Shown here: positions 7,285-15,304 of the stretch, piece after piece
How the letters are laid out: every line of letters begins with the position of its first letter
Numbering within the stretch: position 1 is the stretch's first letter
DNA from: Acidobacteriota bacterium
Lineage (GTDB): Bacteria; Acidobacteriota; Terriglobia; Bryobacterales; Bryobacteraceae
Length of the DNA: 35,983 bases
Assembly (NCBI GenBank): GCA_016213775.1
Contig: JACQZR010000151.1
Location: 1 to 35,983, forward strand
Direction: 5' to 3'
The notes under the pieces: generated by a model
What the model was told of the DNA's origin: nothing
Databases searched by the model: none
Seen by the model: the letters and a program-made list of their open reading frames with translations, nothing else
Program-made: the position numbers and the translations under genes

Positions 7285-8475
7285 TCAGGCGTAGCTCGAC
7301 ACCGCCGCCATGTTCCGTTCGCTCCGCTCGGCGGTCACTCGCTCCAGGTATCCACCGGAACGGAAAGCTGTCAGTGGATTAGCGGGCACATTGCGCGATT
7401 TGCGCCATTCCAGAATCGCCGGTTTCACGTCAGTGGCGAACGCCTCTTGCAGGCACTCCTCCGCCTCCACCAGATCGCATGCCGTCTGCGCCGCCGCCAG
7501 CTTGTCGTGATCCACCAGCATCGACTTCGCGTACAACTCCTGCGCGCGGCACACGCTCTGGATCATCGCCTCGATCTTGCCCTTCAGGTTGTGGCTCTGG
7601 TCGATCATGTACGCGATATCGGCCTGCCCGTCCGTTTCCCATTCCCAATAGCTGATCTCGTGGAAGATGCGGAACAACTGATACGGATCAATCGAGCCCA
7701 ATGTCAGATCATCATCCGCATACCGCCGGTCGTTGAAGTGGAACCCGCCGAGCATTCCCTCCGCCAGCAGCCACGCGACAATCTGCTCGATGTTCTGCGC
7801 CTGATAATGATGCCCCAGGTCCACCAGCACCTTGGCTTGCGGCCCCGCGGCCCGCGCCATCAACAGCGCCATGCCCCAGTCGGCAATATCGGTGTGATAG
7901 AAGGCTGGCTCAAACGGCTTGTACTCCACCAGCATCCGCTGGCCCGGATCGAGGTGCGAGTGCAGTTCCTGCAAGCCGTCAATAAACCAATGCCGCCGTT
8001 TGCGAATGTGCTGCGATCCCGGATAGTTCGACCCGTCGGCGAACCACAACGAAATATCGCGGCTATCGGTGGCATGGCTGATGCTGACGCATTCGATCAT
8101 GTGATCGAGCGCCGCCCGCCGCACCTGCTCGTCCGGATTCCCCAACGACCCGTGCTTGTAAATCTGGTCCTGGAACATATTCGGATTAATCGACCCGATT
8201 CTCACGTTATGCTTTGCCGCAATCCGGCTCACCCCGTGCGTGTCTTCCAATCCGTTCGGGAAGTCCCACAACACATGCACCGCAACCGATGGGCAACACC
8301 CCGTCATCGCATGCACCTGGCCGGCGTCACTGAGCTTCTCTTCAATAGTGGAAGCGGCGGCTGGCTGCAAAAACTTTCCAAAGCGTGTGCCGGTGTTAGC
8401 AAAGCCCCACGACGGGACTTCAATCTCGAAGCGATCCAGTGCTTCCTGTACCTTCTCGCGTTGCGTATCGTTCAT
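7285..8475 (-). CDS. L-rhamnose isomerase-like sugar isomerase
   Basis: A 396-residue xylose-isomerase-like TIM barrel, most like the L-rhamnose isomerase RhaI group from Pseudomonas and Bacillus, which interconverts aldoses and ketoses using divalent metal. Candidate metal and substrate residues lie in MLVEYKPFEP, VDLGHHYQ and GGFHFNDRRYADDDL, the usual Glu, Asp/His and Asp ligands of the fold. A family-typical N-terminus (WGFANTGTRFGKF) is present. I start at 8475 (MNDTQREK), with GGAGG about 10 nt upstream. The extra 25 residues of the longer frame overlap the ribosome binding site and the preceding stop. It follows the methyltransferase gene by 19 nt and is probably in its operon. Substrate specificity is inferred. 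Confidence 0.85.
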   Translation of the reverse strand: MNDTQREKVQEALDRFEIEVPSWGFANTGTRFGKFLQPAAASTIEEKLSDAGQVHAMTGCCPSVAVHVLWDFPNGLEDTHGVSRIAAKHNVRIGSINPNMFQDQIYKHGSLGNPDEQVRRAALDHMIECVSISHATDSRDISLWFADGSNYPGSQHIRKRRHWFIDGLQELHSHLDPGQRMLVEYKPFEPAFYHTDIADWGMALLMARAAGPQAKVLVDLGHHYQAQNIEQIVAWLLAEGMLGGFHFNDRRYADDDLTLGSIDPYQLFRIFHEISYWEWETDGQADIAYMIDQSHNLKGKIEAMIQSVCRAQELYAKSMLVDHDKLAAAQTACDLVEAEECLQEAFATDVKPAILEWRKSRNVPANPLTAFRSGGYLERVTAERSERNMAAVSSYA

Positions 8476-8494
8476 TGACGGGGAACCTCCAAAT

Positions 8495-9478
8495 TTATTG
8501 TAGAGGCTTACACTCCACCATGAACCGGCCTGTCGAAGTGTATCCCGCAACGGCGACTTCCAGCCCCGCGCTCATCGCCAGTTGGCGAAACTCAGAGAGT
8601 CTCCGCTGCTTGCCGCCTACCAGAACCAGCATCAACAATTCCGGCGATACACGCTCTTCGTCGGGCGAGACGCCGTTCACGATCACCACGCGGCCGTTGG
8701 GAGCAGCGGCCTCCGCGCACCGCCGCAGCAGCGCCCGCGCATCGCCATCCGGCCAGTCGCTCAGCACGCTCTTGATGAGGTATAGGTCCGCGCCCGCCGG
8801 CAGCGGCTCAAAGAAACTCTGTCCGGCAGACGATGCGCGATCAGCCACACCAGCGGCTGCAAACACCTCGCCCGACCGCGCCACCGTGCTTGGCAGATCC
8901 ACCAGCGTGCCGCGCACGGCGGGATGCATTCGCAGCACCTCTGATAGGAGAGAACCGGTGCCGCCGCCCACATCCACCACGCTGCGCACCGCATCCCAAT
9001 CGCCGTTGATGAGTACATCGGGATCGGGCTTGCCATGCCCGGCCGGTCCCATCAACGAATCAAAGTCCGCCGATACCTGTGGGTGCGCGGCGAGGTCTTC
9101 CCACCATGGCCGCCCAAAGATCGTGTGGTAGGCCGGCTCACCCGTTTGCACCGCCTGCAGCAGCGTGCTCCACGAATGCGCCATCCGTCCGCCGACGCTG
9201 GTCAGATCGAACCCCAGCCGCGAGCCGGGCTCCATCAAACCTCGTGCCGCGTCGTTCAGTGCAAACACGCCAATCTCGGGTTCGGTGAAAACTCCCTTTT
9301 CCACCAGGTGCCGCAGCACACGGTGCAGCGATTCCGCATGCGCTCCGCACTGCAACGCCAGCGGTTGAATCCCGCTCACACCCGCCAGGATATGCTCGGC
9401 AACGCGCAACGTCACCGCCACATGCAAACACCACGGAGTGGCCAGATCGGCCATCGCCCAGAGGTCCGGATTCGCCAT
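8495..9478 (-). CDS. SAM-dependent O-methyltransferase (acetylserotonin/hydroxyneurosporene type)
   Basis: A 327-residue class I methyltransferase of the small-molecule O-methyltransferase family. A helical dimerisation/winged-helix domain (about 5-95) has LHRVLRHLVEKGVF, as in plant-type and polyketide O-methyltransferases. The Rossmann domain has SAM motif I VVDVGGGTGSL (about 165-175), motif II GTLVDLPS and the post-II DLYLIKSVLSDWPD. In this family a His usually follows motif post-II (KxxLHDW); here it is Ser (KSVLSDW), so the usual catalytic base looks absent. The acceptor is unknown. It is the first gene of a probable two-gene operon with the isomerase. No strong Shine-Dalgarno sequence precedes the ATG. 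Confidence 0.82.
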   Translation of the reverse strand: MANPDLWAMADLATPWCLHVAVTLRVAEHILAGVSGIQPLALQCGAHAESLHRVLRHLVEKGVFTEPEIGVFALNDAARGLMEPGSRLGFDLTSVGGRMAHSWSTLLQAVQTGEPAYHTIFGRPWWEDLAAHPQVSADFDSLMGPAGHGKPDPDVLINGDWDAVRSVVDVGGGTGSLLSEVLRMHPAVRGTLVDLPSTVARSGEVFAAAGVADRASSAGQSFFEPLPAGADLYLIKSVLSDWPDGDARALLRRCAEAAAPNGRVVIVNGVSPDEERVSPELLMLVLVGGKQRRLSEFRQLAMSAGLEVAVAGYTSTGRFMVECKPLQ

Positions 9479-9667
9479 GCCCTATTATCGCGGACGGAGA
9501 CGAGGTAGCTACGGCTGCCGGTCGAACACACGCAGGCTCCGTTGACGCGCCCGCCAATCAGCACCAGCAGCAGAGTTCGCATGCAGGCCACTACGTACCA
9601 GGCAGCAAACCGTTCCGTGCACCAGTTGTAAAAACGACATCCAAAGCTAAATTACAATAGATTCTAT

Positions 9668-10279
9668 ATGCGTCGTTCCACACTGCTGTTGTTGCCACTA
9701 GCGCTCACCCTCATCTCCTGCGAGTCGTCCCCTACCGCCGCCAAGAAGAAGGAACCTGAGAAGCCTCCGGAACCCATCACCGCGATGCAAGCCTTCCAGA
9801 ACATGTTCGGTGCCGCGCGTGCCTGGTCCCCCGACGTCCAGATCCTCCAACTCGCCAGCGTCCCCATTGCTGAGGTGAAAGCCGGTAAAGGTAAGTACGG
9901 CGCCTGGCAAGCCATATTTGTCTCCCCAGGCAAGGGCCGCTCCAAGACCTACACCTACTCTGTTGTGGAAGCAGGCGGCAACCTGCACAAAGGCGTCTTC
10001 GGATTGCCCGATGAAGCTTACTCCCCCCGCGGCCAGACGAAACCTTTCGTGGTTCAGGCGCTCAAGCATGATTCCGATGAAGCCTACGAGGTGGCCGCCA
10101 AGAAGAGCGCCGAACAGTTGAAGAAGTTCCCTGACATGCCGGTCATGTTCCAGCTCGAAATGACTCCGCGCTTCCCCAACCTCGCCTGGCGCGTCATTTG
10201 GGGCGAATCAGTGAGCAGCAGCAGCTACTCCATTTTCGTGGATGCGTCCACTGGTGAGTACCTCGCGACTGCCCACTAG
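9668..10279 (+). CDS. Lipoprotein of unknown function
   Basis: A 203-residue protein with a type II signal peptide (LLLLPLALTLISC, lipobox ending at C18). A charged, proline-rich linker follows (KKKEPEKPPEP). The globular part has PepSY-like features: alternating strands and an ending FVDASTGEYL, where PepSY proteins often have VDA-x-TG. The ATG has no Shine-Dalgarno sequence, and a TACAAT hexamer lies only 9 nt upstream of it, so the mRNA may be leaderless. It converges on the acyl-CoA synthetase gene across an inverted-repeat element. I do not know its function. Confidence 0.75.
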   Translation: MRRSTLLLLPLALTLISCESSPTAAKKKEPEKPPEPITAMQAFQNMFGAARAWSPDVQILQLASVPIAEVKAGKGKYGAWQAIFVSPGKGRSKTYTYSVVEAGGNLHKGVFGLPDEAYSPRGQTKPFVVQALKHDSDEAYEVAAKKSAEQLKKFPDMPVMFQLEMTPRFPNLAWRVIWGESVSSSSYSIFVDASTGEYLATAH

Positions 10280-10339
10280 ACACAGCGCCAGAAATGGTTG
10301 CGAATCCGCTCTCTCAGAGTCTGTCAAAAAAATCCGAAA

Positions 10340-10412
10340 ACCGCTTGCTCGCGCACGGCTCTGTTTCGTATCTGCCAGGCTTATCCTGGCGCACCGCGCG
10401 TCAGCAAGCGGT
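10340..10412. repeat. REP-like inverted-repeat element between convergent genes
   Basis: Outer arms ACCGCTTGCT (10340-10349) and AGCAAGCGGT (10403-10412) are perfect 10-bp complements. They enclose a second hairpin with GCCAGG/CCTGGC arms. The right arm and its flank (10395-10413) recur exactly at 12709-12727. The 73-nt structure could also serve both convergent genes as a terminator, but it lacks a T tract. Confidence 0.55.
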
Positions 10413-10424
10413 CAGGCCAAACAA

Positions 10425-12071
10425 CTAGCCGCGAAGCTGCCTGCGCAAGAACTTGCCGGTCGCTGTCTTGGGAATCTCCTCCACGAAATCCACCACTCGC
10501 GGGACCTTGTAGGTAGCCAGCCGCTCCCGGCAAAACGCAACCAGATCTTCTGCCGTGGCAGTCGCATCCGGGCGTAGCGCAATCACCGCTTTCACCGATT
10601 CCCCTCGATACGGATCCGCAATCCCCACCACTGCCGCCTCGCGCACCGATGGATGCCGGTAGAGAACGTCCTCCACCTCCCGCGGCCACACCTTGTAGCC
10701 GGAGGCGTTGATCATATCTTTCTTTCGGTCAACGATGTAGAACCAACCCTCGCGATCCATGATCGCCACGTCACCAGTGAGAAACCAGCCGTCATGAAAC
10801 GCCGCCGCCGTGGCTTCGGGTTTGTTCCAATACCCTTCAAACACGAAGGGGCCTTTGAGCACCAGCTCTCCTGCTTCTCCGGGCTCGACGACGCGCGACG
10901 GATCAGCCACGTCGACAATTTGAGCCTCGCAATTCGGGATCGGCACCCCGATCGCCAGCGCGCCGCTTTCCCGATGCACCGGCGCGCGCAGTCCATAGGG
11001 AACCGAATGGGAAGGCGAGTTCACTTCCGTCAGACCGTAAGTGTTGTGTATGTAGCAGCCGCATTTTGCTTCAAACTGCTCGGTGATGGAAGGCGCCACT
11101 GCCGCCCCTCCCGTGAAGCACTTCTTCAGGAACCCGCCTCGCTCCGCCGCCGGATCATTCAGCAGCGCGATGTAAGCTGTGATCGACGCAACGGAGAACG
11201 TGGCATGGTAGCGCCTCGCCGCGCGAAACACCTCGCCCGGTTGAAAGCGGTGAAACAACACGAGCGGCATCCCGGTCAGCGCGGCTACTCCAAGGTGCGC
11301 CACTAGACCGGTGATATGGAACAGCGGCGCCATCCCCAACACAGAATCCTCCGGCGTCAGTTCCATCCAGGTACGAAATACGTTCGCGTTGAATGCTATA
11401 TGCCGGTGCAGCCCAATTGACCCCTTCGGCTTTCCCGTGGTCCCGGAAGTGTACACAATATGCGCCATTTGATCGCCACTCAAGGGCACACGGCTTCCGG
11501 CGTCCGGCTCCAGGGAGTATAGCTCGTCCATCAGATCCGTCGTCTCCGGAAACCGCTGGCGCTGCGAAGCCTTCAACGCGCCGGGTACCGGACCAGCCAG
11601 GAAGTCCAACTCGCTGGTGGTAATCGCATGTTGCACCAAGGTCTGCGGAAGGGCCTTTCTCACCTCATCTGCGTAGAGCGATTCCAGGCCGACCCAGACC
11701 GTCGCCCCCGCATCGTTGAGCTGATACTCCAGTTCCTCGGACTTGTACATCGGACTCAGCGGCAGGATTGCGGCACCGCGTTTCCAGGCGCCGTACTGTG
11801 CGATCGCAAACTGCGGGTTGTTCTGCAGCGACAACGCGATCCGATCGCCCGGCCCCACCCCGCGGCGAGCCAGTAGAGTCGCAAAACGGGATGCAAGCTG
11901 CTCCAGCTCCGCGTACGAGAATGACCGGTCAAAGTATTGAATCGCAACCGCTTCCGAAGTTGCCACAGCATGCCGCTCCATGGCGTCGAGCAGCGTCGCG
12001 CGGGGTAGCGGCAGAGTGTGGGGAACGTGGTAGTGACGGAGCCAGGGCCGGGAGAGGTAAGGGTTCGACAT
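10425..12071 (-). CDS. Acyl-CoA synthetase / AMP-dependent ligase
   Basis: A 548-residue adenylate-forming enzyme that activates a carboxylic acid to acyl-AMP and then acyl-CoA. The P-loop-like motif YTSGTTGKPKG lies around residue 207. It also has the NTYGLTEVNSPS motif (A5), the YWNKPEATAAAFHDGWFLTGDVAIMD region (A7) with the ribose-binding Asp, the VDRKKDMINASGYKVWPREVE hinge (A8), and the C-terminal TGKFLRRQLR with the catalytic Lys (A10). Overall it is most like long- or medium-chain fatty acid-CoA ligases; the chain length cannot be told. I start at 12071 (MSNPYLSRP), since the longer frame runs into the divergent Hsp20 promoter region. No strong Shine-Dalgarno sequence is seen. Confidence 0.88.
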   Translation of the reverse strand: MSNPYLSRPWLRHYHVPHTLPLPRATLLDAMERHAVATSEAVAIQYFDRSFSYAELEQLASRFATLLARRGVGPGDRIALSLQNNPQFAIAQYGAWKRGAAILPLSPMYKSEELEYQLNDAGATVWVGLESLYADEVRKALPQTLVQHAITTSELDFLAGPVPGALKASQRQRFPETTDLMDELYSLEPDAGSRVPLSGDQMAHIVYTSGTTGKPKGSIGLHRHIAFNANVFRTWMELTPEDSVLGMAPLFHITGLVAHLGVAALTGMPLVLFHRFQPGEVFRAARRYHATFSVASITAYIALLNDPAAERGGFLKKCFTGGAAVAPSITEQFEAKCGCYIHNTYGLTEVNSPSHSVPYGLRAPVHRESGALAIGVPIPNCEAQIVDVADPSRVVEPGEAGELVLKGPFVFEGYWNKPEATAAAFHDGWFLTGDVAIMDREGWFYIVDRKKDMINASGYKVWPREVEDVLYRHPSVREAAVVGIADPYRGESVKAVIALRPDATATAEDLVAFCRERLATYKVPRVVDFVEEIPKTATGKFLRRQLRG

Positions 12072-12133
12072 GCTCAAAGAGATTGTAGCGAGAGGGCGCG
12101 GCGGGCAGACGTGAAAATTTATAGGAAGATATA

Positions 12134-12162
12134 TTGACAAATATACACTAAGATTTTATTAT
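12134..12162 (+). promoter_or_regulatory. Near-consensus sigma-70 promoter of the Hsp20 gene
   Basis: TTGACA (12134-12139), a 17-nt spacer and TATTAT (12157-12162) form an almost perfect housekeeping promoter. Transcription would start near 12169, giving a leader of about 50 nt. The AT-rich block stands out against its GC-rich surroundings. No CIRCE operator is seen. Confidence 0.75.
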
Positions 12163-12217
12163 TGACTTGTAGGGCGATTCGCCCCGACCACTTTGATGCA
12201 TGAGGAGAATTCACACC

Positions 12218-12658
12218 ATGATTACTCGTTACAACCCCTTCGCTGCTCTGGAGCACTTCCCCGAGTCGCGCCTCTTTACCGACACTCTGTCCCGCTGGCT
12301 GGATGAAACCACTGCCGGCCGTCCCTGGACCCCGCCTGTCGACATCTTCGAAACCGCAAACGAAGTTGTCCTCAAGGCCGACGTCCCCGAGGTAGACATG
12401 AAGGACATCCACATCGAGCTGGAAAACGGCACCTTGACCATCAAGGGCCAGCGCAAGTTTGAATCGGAAAAGAAGGAAAAAGGCTACCATCGCATCGAGC
12501 GCAGCTACGGCAGCTTTGCCCGCTACTTCTCGGTGCCTGACAGCGTGGACCCGGAGAAGATCGCGGCCGCATACAGCAACGGCGTGCTCACCGTCACCTT
12601 GCCTAAGAAGGAGATCGCGAAACCGCGCACGGTGAAGGTGGAACTGAAGGCCAACTAA
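12218..12658 (+). CDS. Small heat shock protein, Hsp20/alpha-crystallin family
   Basis: A 146-residue cytoplasmic ATP-independent holdase that keeps unfolding proteins soluble. The short N-terminal arm (MITRYNPFAALEHF) is followed by the alpha-crystallin domain (about 40-135), starting at WTPPVDIFET and ending at the diagnostic NGVLTVTLPKKE. A short basic tail follows (PRTVKVELKAN), without a clear IxI motif. I chose the ATG at 12218 because GAGGAG lies 10 nt upstream; the alternative at 12200 has no ribosome binding site and would add only six residues. It has its own strong promoter, and a 13-nt GC-rich palindrome lies in the leader. Confidence 0.93.
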   Translation: MITRYNPFAALEHFPESRLFTDTLSRWLDETTAGRPWTPPVDIFETANEVVLKADVPEVDMKDIHIELENGTLTIKGQRKFESEKKEKGYHRIERSYGSFARYFSVPDSVDPEKIAAAYSNGVLTVTLPKKEIAKPRTVKVELKAN

Positions 12659-12708
12659 GGTCACGGCTCCGTAAGCGACTCACTGACAACGACATGAGAA
12701 CCGAGCCG

Positions 12709-12727
12709 CGCGCGTCAGCAAGCGGTC
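12709..12727. repeat. 19-bp copy of the REP-like sequence
   Basis: cgcgcgtcagcaagcggtc is identical to 10395-10413. At this site it follows the Hsp20 gene and is a single arm rather than a paired inverted repeat. Confidence 0.6.
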
Positions 12728-12751
12728 TTCAGAACGTTCACAGCTCCTCGA

Positions 12752-12792
12752 AGAGCGGTCGGGCGCGGAGCAAAAACCCCGCGCCCGGCTCT
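12752..12792. terminator. Strong GC hairpin between convergent genes
   Basis: GGGCGCGG (12761-12768) pairs with CCGCGCCC (12779-12786) around a 10-nt loop. Outer AGAGC/GCTCT arms extend it after a short bulge. It directly abuts the stop of the PQQ-propeller gene. There is no clear U tract on either strand, so it may act as an mRNA end or pause structure rather than a classical intrinsic terminator. Confidence 0.45.
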
Positions 12793-14301
12793 CTATTTGC
12801 CGATCCGGAAGCAGGCCATTTCCGCCGCGTTGCGCACCAGCAGCAAGCCGTTCTCAATGGCCGGATGATTCCAGGTTTTGCCTTCGATGGCCTGGAACTT
12901 CGCCAGCTCCGTATGCTGCTCCGGAGTGGCCTTCACCAGCGCCAGCTCACCGGATTCCGCCAGCACAATAATGTGCCCGCCGGCCAGCATGATCTGTCCG
13001 TAGCCGTACCGCCCGCCCTTCCACATCTGGTTCCCGTCCGTAACCCGCAGGCACGTGAGAATGTTCTCGTCCAACCCATAGATGTAGCCCTCATGCAGTA
13101 CGGCGCTGGAGAACCGCGTTTTCAGCCGTGTGCTCTGCCAGATGGTCTTCACCGCGCTGCCGTTGATCTCCACCAGCGCCGATCCGTGTCCGTAGCCTGA
13201 CGAAATCAACAGCCGGTTGCCTGCGATCAGTATCGGCTGCGAACCGTTCACGTCGTATTGCGTCTCCCATGGGTATTCCCAAAGCAGCTTGCCGTTTTCG
13301 GGATCGAGGCCGACCATCCGTTTCGCGGTAATCGTCACGATCTGCCGCTGGCCGGCCACAGTCAACACCATCGCCGAGGTGTACGATGCCTGGTCGGAGA
13401 GAGCTTTCCACACCACCTTGCCGCTATCGGCCGCATACGCCACCACGGATGCGTCCGTCCCGCCCGGCTGAGCAATCACCTTCCCGTCCACCACCAGCGG
13501 ACTGGTCGCCATCCCCCACTGAATGTTCTGAGCCTGATTATCCGTAAGAATGTTCTTCCCCCAACGCAGCGCACCTGTTTTCGCATCAAGCACACGCAGT
13601 TCCCCGGTCGCGCCCTGCGAGTAGATCACCCCGTTGTGGAAGGTCGGCGTCGCCCGCGGTCCGGGCCCTCCGAGCGATTCCTCAAAGAACGCAGCATAGC
13701 TGTGCGCCCACAGCTCACGTCCGGTGGCGATATCGTAGGCCACCACGGCTTCCTTATCTCGTCGTTGTTCGATGGTGTAGGCGCGTCCGTTTCCAGTAAC
13801 AAATGATGCATACCCGCCGCCGATGGGCTGCTTCCACACCTGCGGCAATCCTTTGGCCGGCCATGCGGTCAGGATCTCGCTTTGCCGGTACACGCCGTCG
13901 CGCAGCGGACCTCGAAAGTCCGTCCAATAGCTGCTCACCGCGGGCGTCGCCACAGCCGCAGGTTGTTCTTTGGGTTGGGGCGTCTCCGCCGCGACCGGAC
14001 TCTCCCTCGCCGCCGCTGGCAACGCGCTCGCCTGCCGGGCGCGGTCGGCCTCCAAAGCAGCCATCCGCCGATCAAAGCTCTGGAACGTGAAGATCGGCCG
14101 GTTACCCGCCCCCGACAGCTCCATCCGCAACCCGAAGAACGCCACCAGATACACTACCGTCAGAACCAACAGCAATACCGTCAGCAACAACTTCTTCCAG
14201 GCCCGCAGCGCAGTCCACCACACCGCTGCGGCACCCAAGGGTGGGATCACCAGCGAAAGTGCAGTCAATGCGATCGGGGAACGATACCAGGTTTGCGTCA
14301 T
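12793..14301 (-). CDS. Membrane-anchored PQQ-like beta-propeller protein
   Basis: A 502-residue protein. Two hydrophobic segments (about 9-33 and 36-57) anchor it. An Ala/Pro-rich linker (about 85-125) leads to a beta-propeller (about 130-500) built of PQQ/pyrrolo-quinoline-like blades: VVAYDIATGRELW, LRVLDAKTGALRW, VVAYAADSGKVVW, MVGLDPENGKLLW. Such domains act as scaffolds or as quinoprotein enzymes; no catalytic Asp or PQQ-binding ring Cys pair is evident, so a scaffold role is more likely. I start at 14301 (MTQTWYRS), which has AAGGA 7 nt upstream. An ATG at 14316 overlaps the upstream stop (ATGA) but has a weaker site. It is probably co-transcribed with the upstream FG-GAP-like gene. Confidence 0.8.
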   Translation of the reverse strand: MTQTWYRSPIALTALSLVIPPLGAAAVWWTALRAWKKLLLTVLLLVLTVVYLVAFFGLRMELSGAGNRPIFTFQSFDRRMAALEADRARQASALPAAARESPVAAETPQPKEQPAAVATPAVSSYWTDFRGPLRDGVYRQSEILTAWPAKGLPQVWKQPIGGGYASFVTGNGRAYTIEQRRDKEAVVAYDIATGRELWAHSYAAFFEESLGGPGPRATPTFHNGVIYSQGATGELRVLDAKTGALRWGKNILTDNQAQNIQWGMATSPLVVDGKVIAQPGGTDASVVAYAADSGKVVWKALSDQASYTSAMVLTVAGQRQIVTITAKRMVGLDPENGKLLWEYPWETQYDVNGSQPILIAGNRLLISSGYGHGSALVEINGSAVKTIWQSTRLKTRFSSAVLHEGYIYGLDENILTCLRVTDGNQMWKGGRYGYGQIMLAGGHIIVLAESGELALVKATPEQHTELAKFQAIEGKTWNHPAIENGLLLVRNAAEMACFRIGK

Positions 14302-14312
14302 GGCAGTGTCCT

Positions 14313-15278
14313 TCATTTTAGCGGGATCGGAATCCGTTCGATACCGTTTCCGCGCACGACGACAATTCCGTCCGGCCCGTCCCAGAACAGCGCCACCACC
14401 GCCGCGCCTTCTCCGAGCAGCTCGCCATTGACGTGCTTGGCCCATCGGAGAATCCTGCCACGCCCGCAACGTTCGCCAACCACAAAACCCTGCTCGCCGG
14501 ACGCAAGCGCTGCCGGGTGATTGAGATCCAAACCTCCCTCCAACCGAGTCTCCTTCCATAACTGCTTGGGGTCCGCGCCTGCGGCGAACAACGCCAGCTT
14601 CGCCGGACGTAATTCTCCCTGCGCCACCACCAGCCTCTCGCCCCACATCACCAGCCGCAGGTGCGCTGCATGCTCCGTATCGTTGTACGTGTTGATCGCG
14701 AAAAGCCGCCAGGGCATCTCAAACGCTTCCGGCGACCGGATCCAGTAATTGCCGCAAAGAATATCCGCGCGGCCATCGCCATCCACATCGTGGAGCAGCA
14801 GCCCCGATTGATACGACGCCGTATAGAACGAGTAGATCTCGCGGTAAGGCCAACGCTCGCCATCCCGCTCCGGCCGCTCGTAGAACCGCACCTGCAAACC
14901 CCGATGGGCCACGAGTAAACCCCGGCGCCCCAACAACGTCGTCGCCAGGCAGTCGGACAATCCGGCCTCCGTGTCAATCCTGGACGTCTGCGCCAATCCG
15001 TCTCCGTGTACCCAAACCAGGTTGTGTCCCTCGCGCAATACCAAGCCCACTGCTCCATCGAGCTCCGCAGTGCATCCGGCGGGCTCAAAACGCCGGCCCG
15101 TGTGCAGCACGCGCACCCGGCCGGACTCCCACTGCATTACCCCATTGCCCCATGCATAGATCGTCCCGCCCACGCGTGCCGCCCCTCGAATCTCACCCAC
15201 TCCCGTCTCGCCGCTGCGCTCGCAGGAGAACACCAAAAGGCATGAACAGACAATCGAAGGCGTGATAATGGCTCTCAT
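14313..15278 (-). CDS. Exported lipoprotein-like FG-GAP/VCBS-repeat protein
   Basis: A 321-residue protein with an N-terminal signal and probable lipobox (LLVFSC, Cys19; the Phe at -2 is unusual). The body looks like a beta-propeller of the FG-GAP/VCBS sort: a clear calcium-loop repeat HDVDGDGRADILCGNYW sits at about 163-180, and weaker blades lie on either side. These proteins fold outside the membrane and often bind other proteins or carbohydrate. It precedes the PQQ-propeller gene with a start/stop overlap or 11-nt gap, so the two exported propellers probably work together. It lies head-to-head with the SirB1-like gene with only 26 bp between. Confidence 0.7.
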   Translation of the reverse strand: MRAIITPSIVCSCLLVFSCERSGETGVGEIRGAARVGGTIYAWGNGVMQWESGRVRVLHTGRRFEPAGCTAELDGAVGLVLREGHNLVWVHGDGLAQTSRIDTEAGLSDCLATTLLGRRGLLVAHRGLQVRFYERPERDGERWPYREIYSFYTASYQSGLLLHDVDGDGRADILCGNYWIRSPEAFEMPWRLFAINTYNDTEHAAHLRLVMWGERLVVAQGELRPAKLALFAAGADPKQLWKETRLEGGLDLNHPAALASGEQGFVVGERCGRGRILRWAKHVNGELLGEGAAVVALFWDGPDGIVVVRGNGIERIPIPLK

Positions 15279-15304
15279 CAGGGATATGCTATTCTAGCCA
15301 CCAA

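Noticed and set aside
7447-8478. 343-codon plus-strand frame over the sugar isomerase
   Set aside because: Antisense shadow of a clearly recognisable enzyme, with no ribosome site or domain.
12163-12217. RNA thermometer (ROSE or fourU type) in the Hsp20 leader
   Set aside because: I find no convincing pairing of the GAGGAG ribosome site; the only stem is a short GC palindrome far from it.
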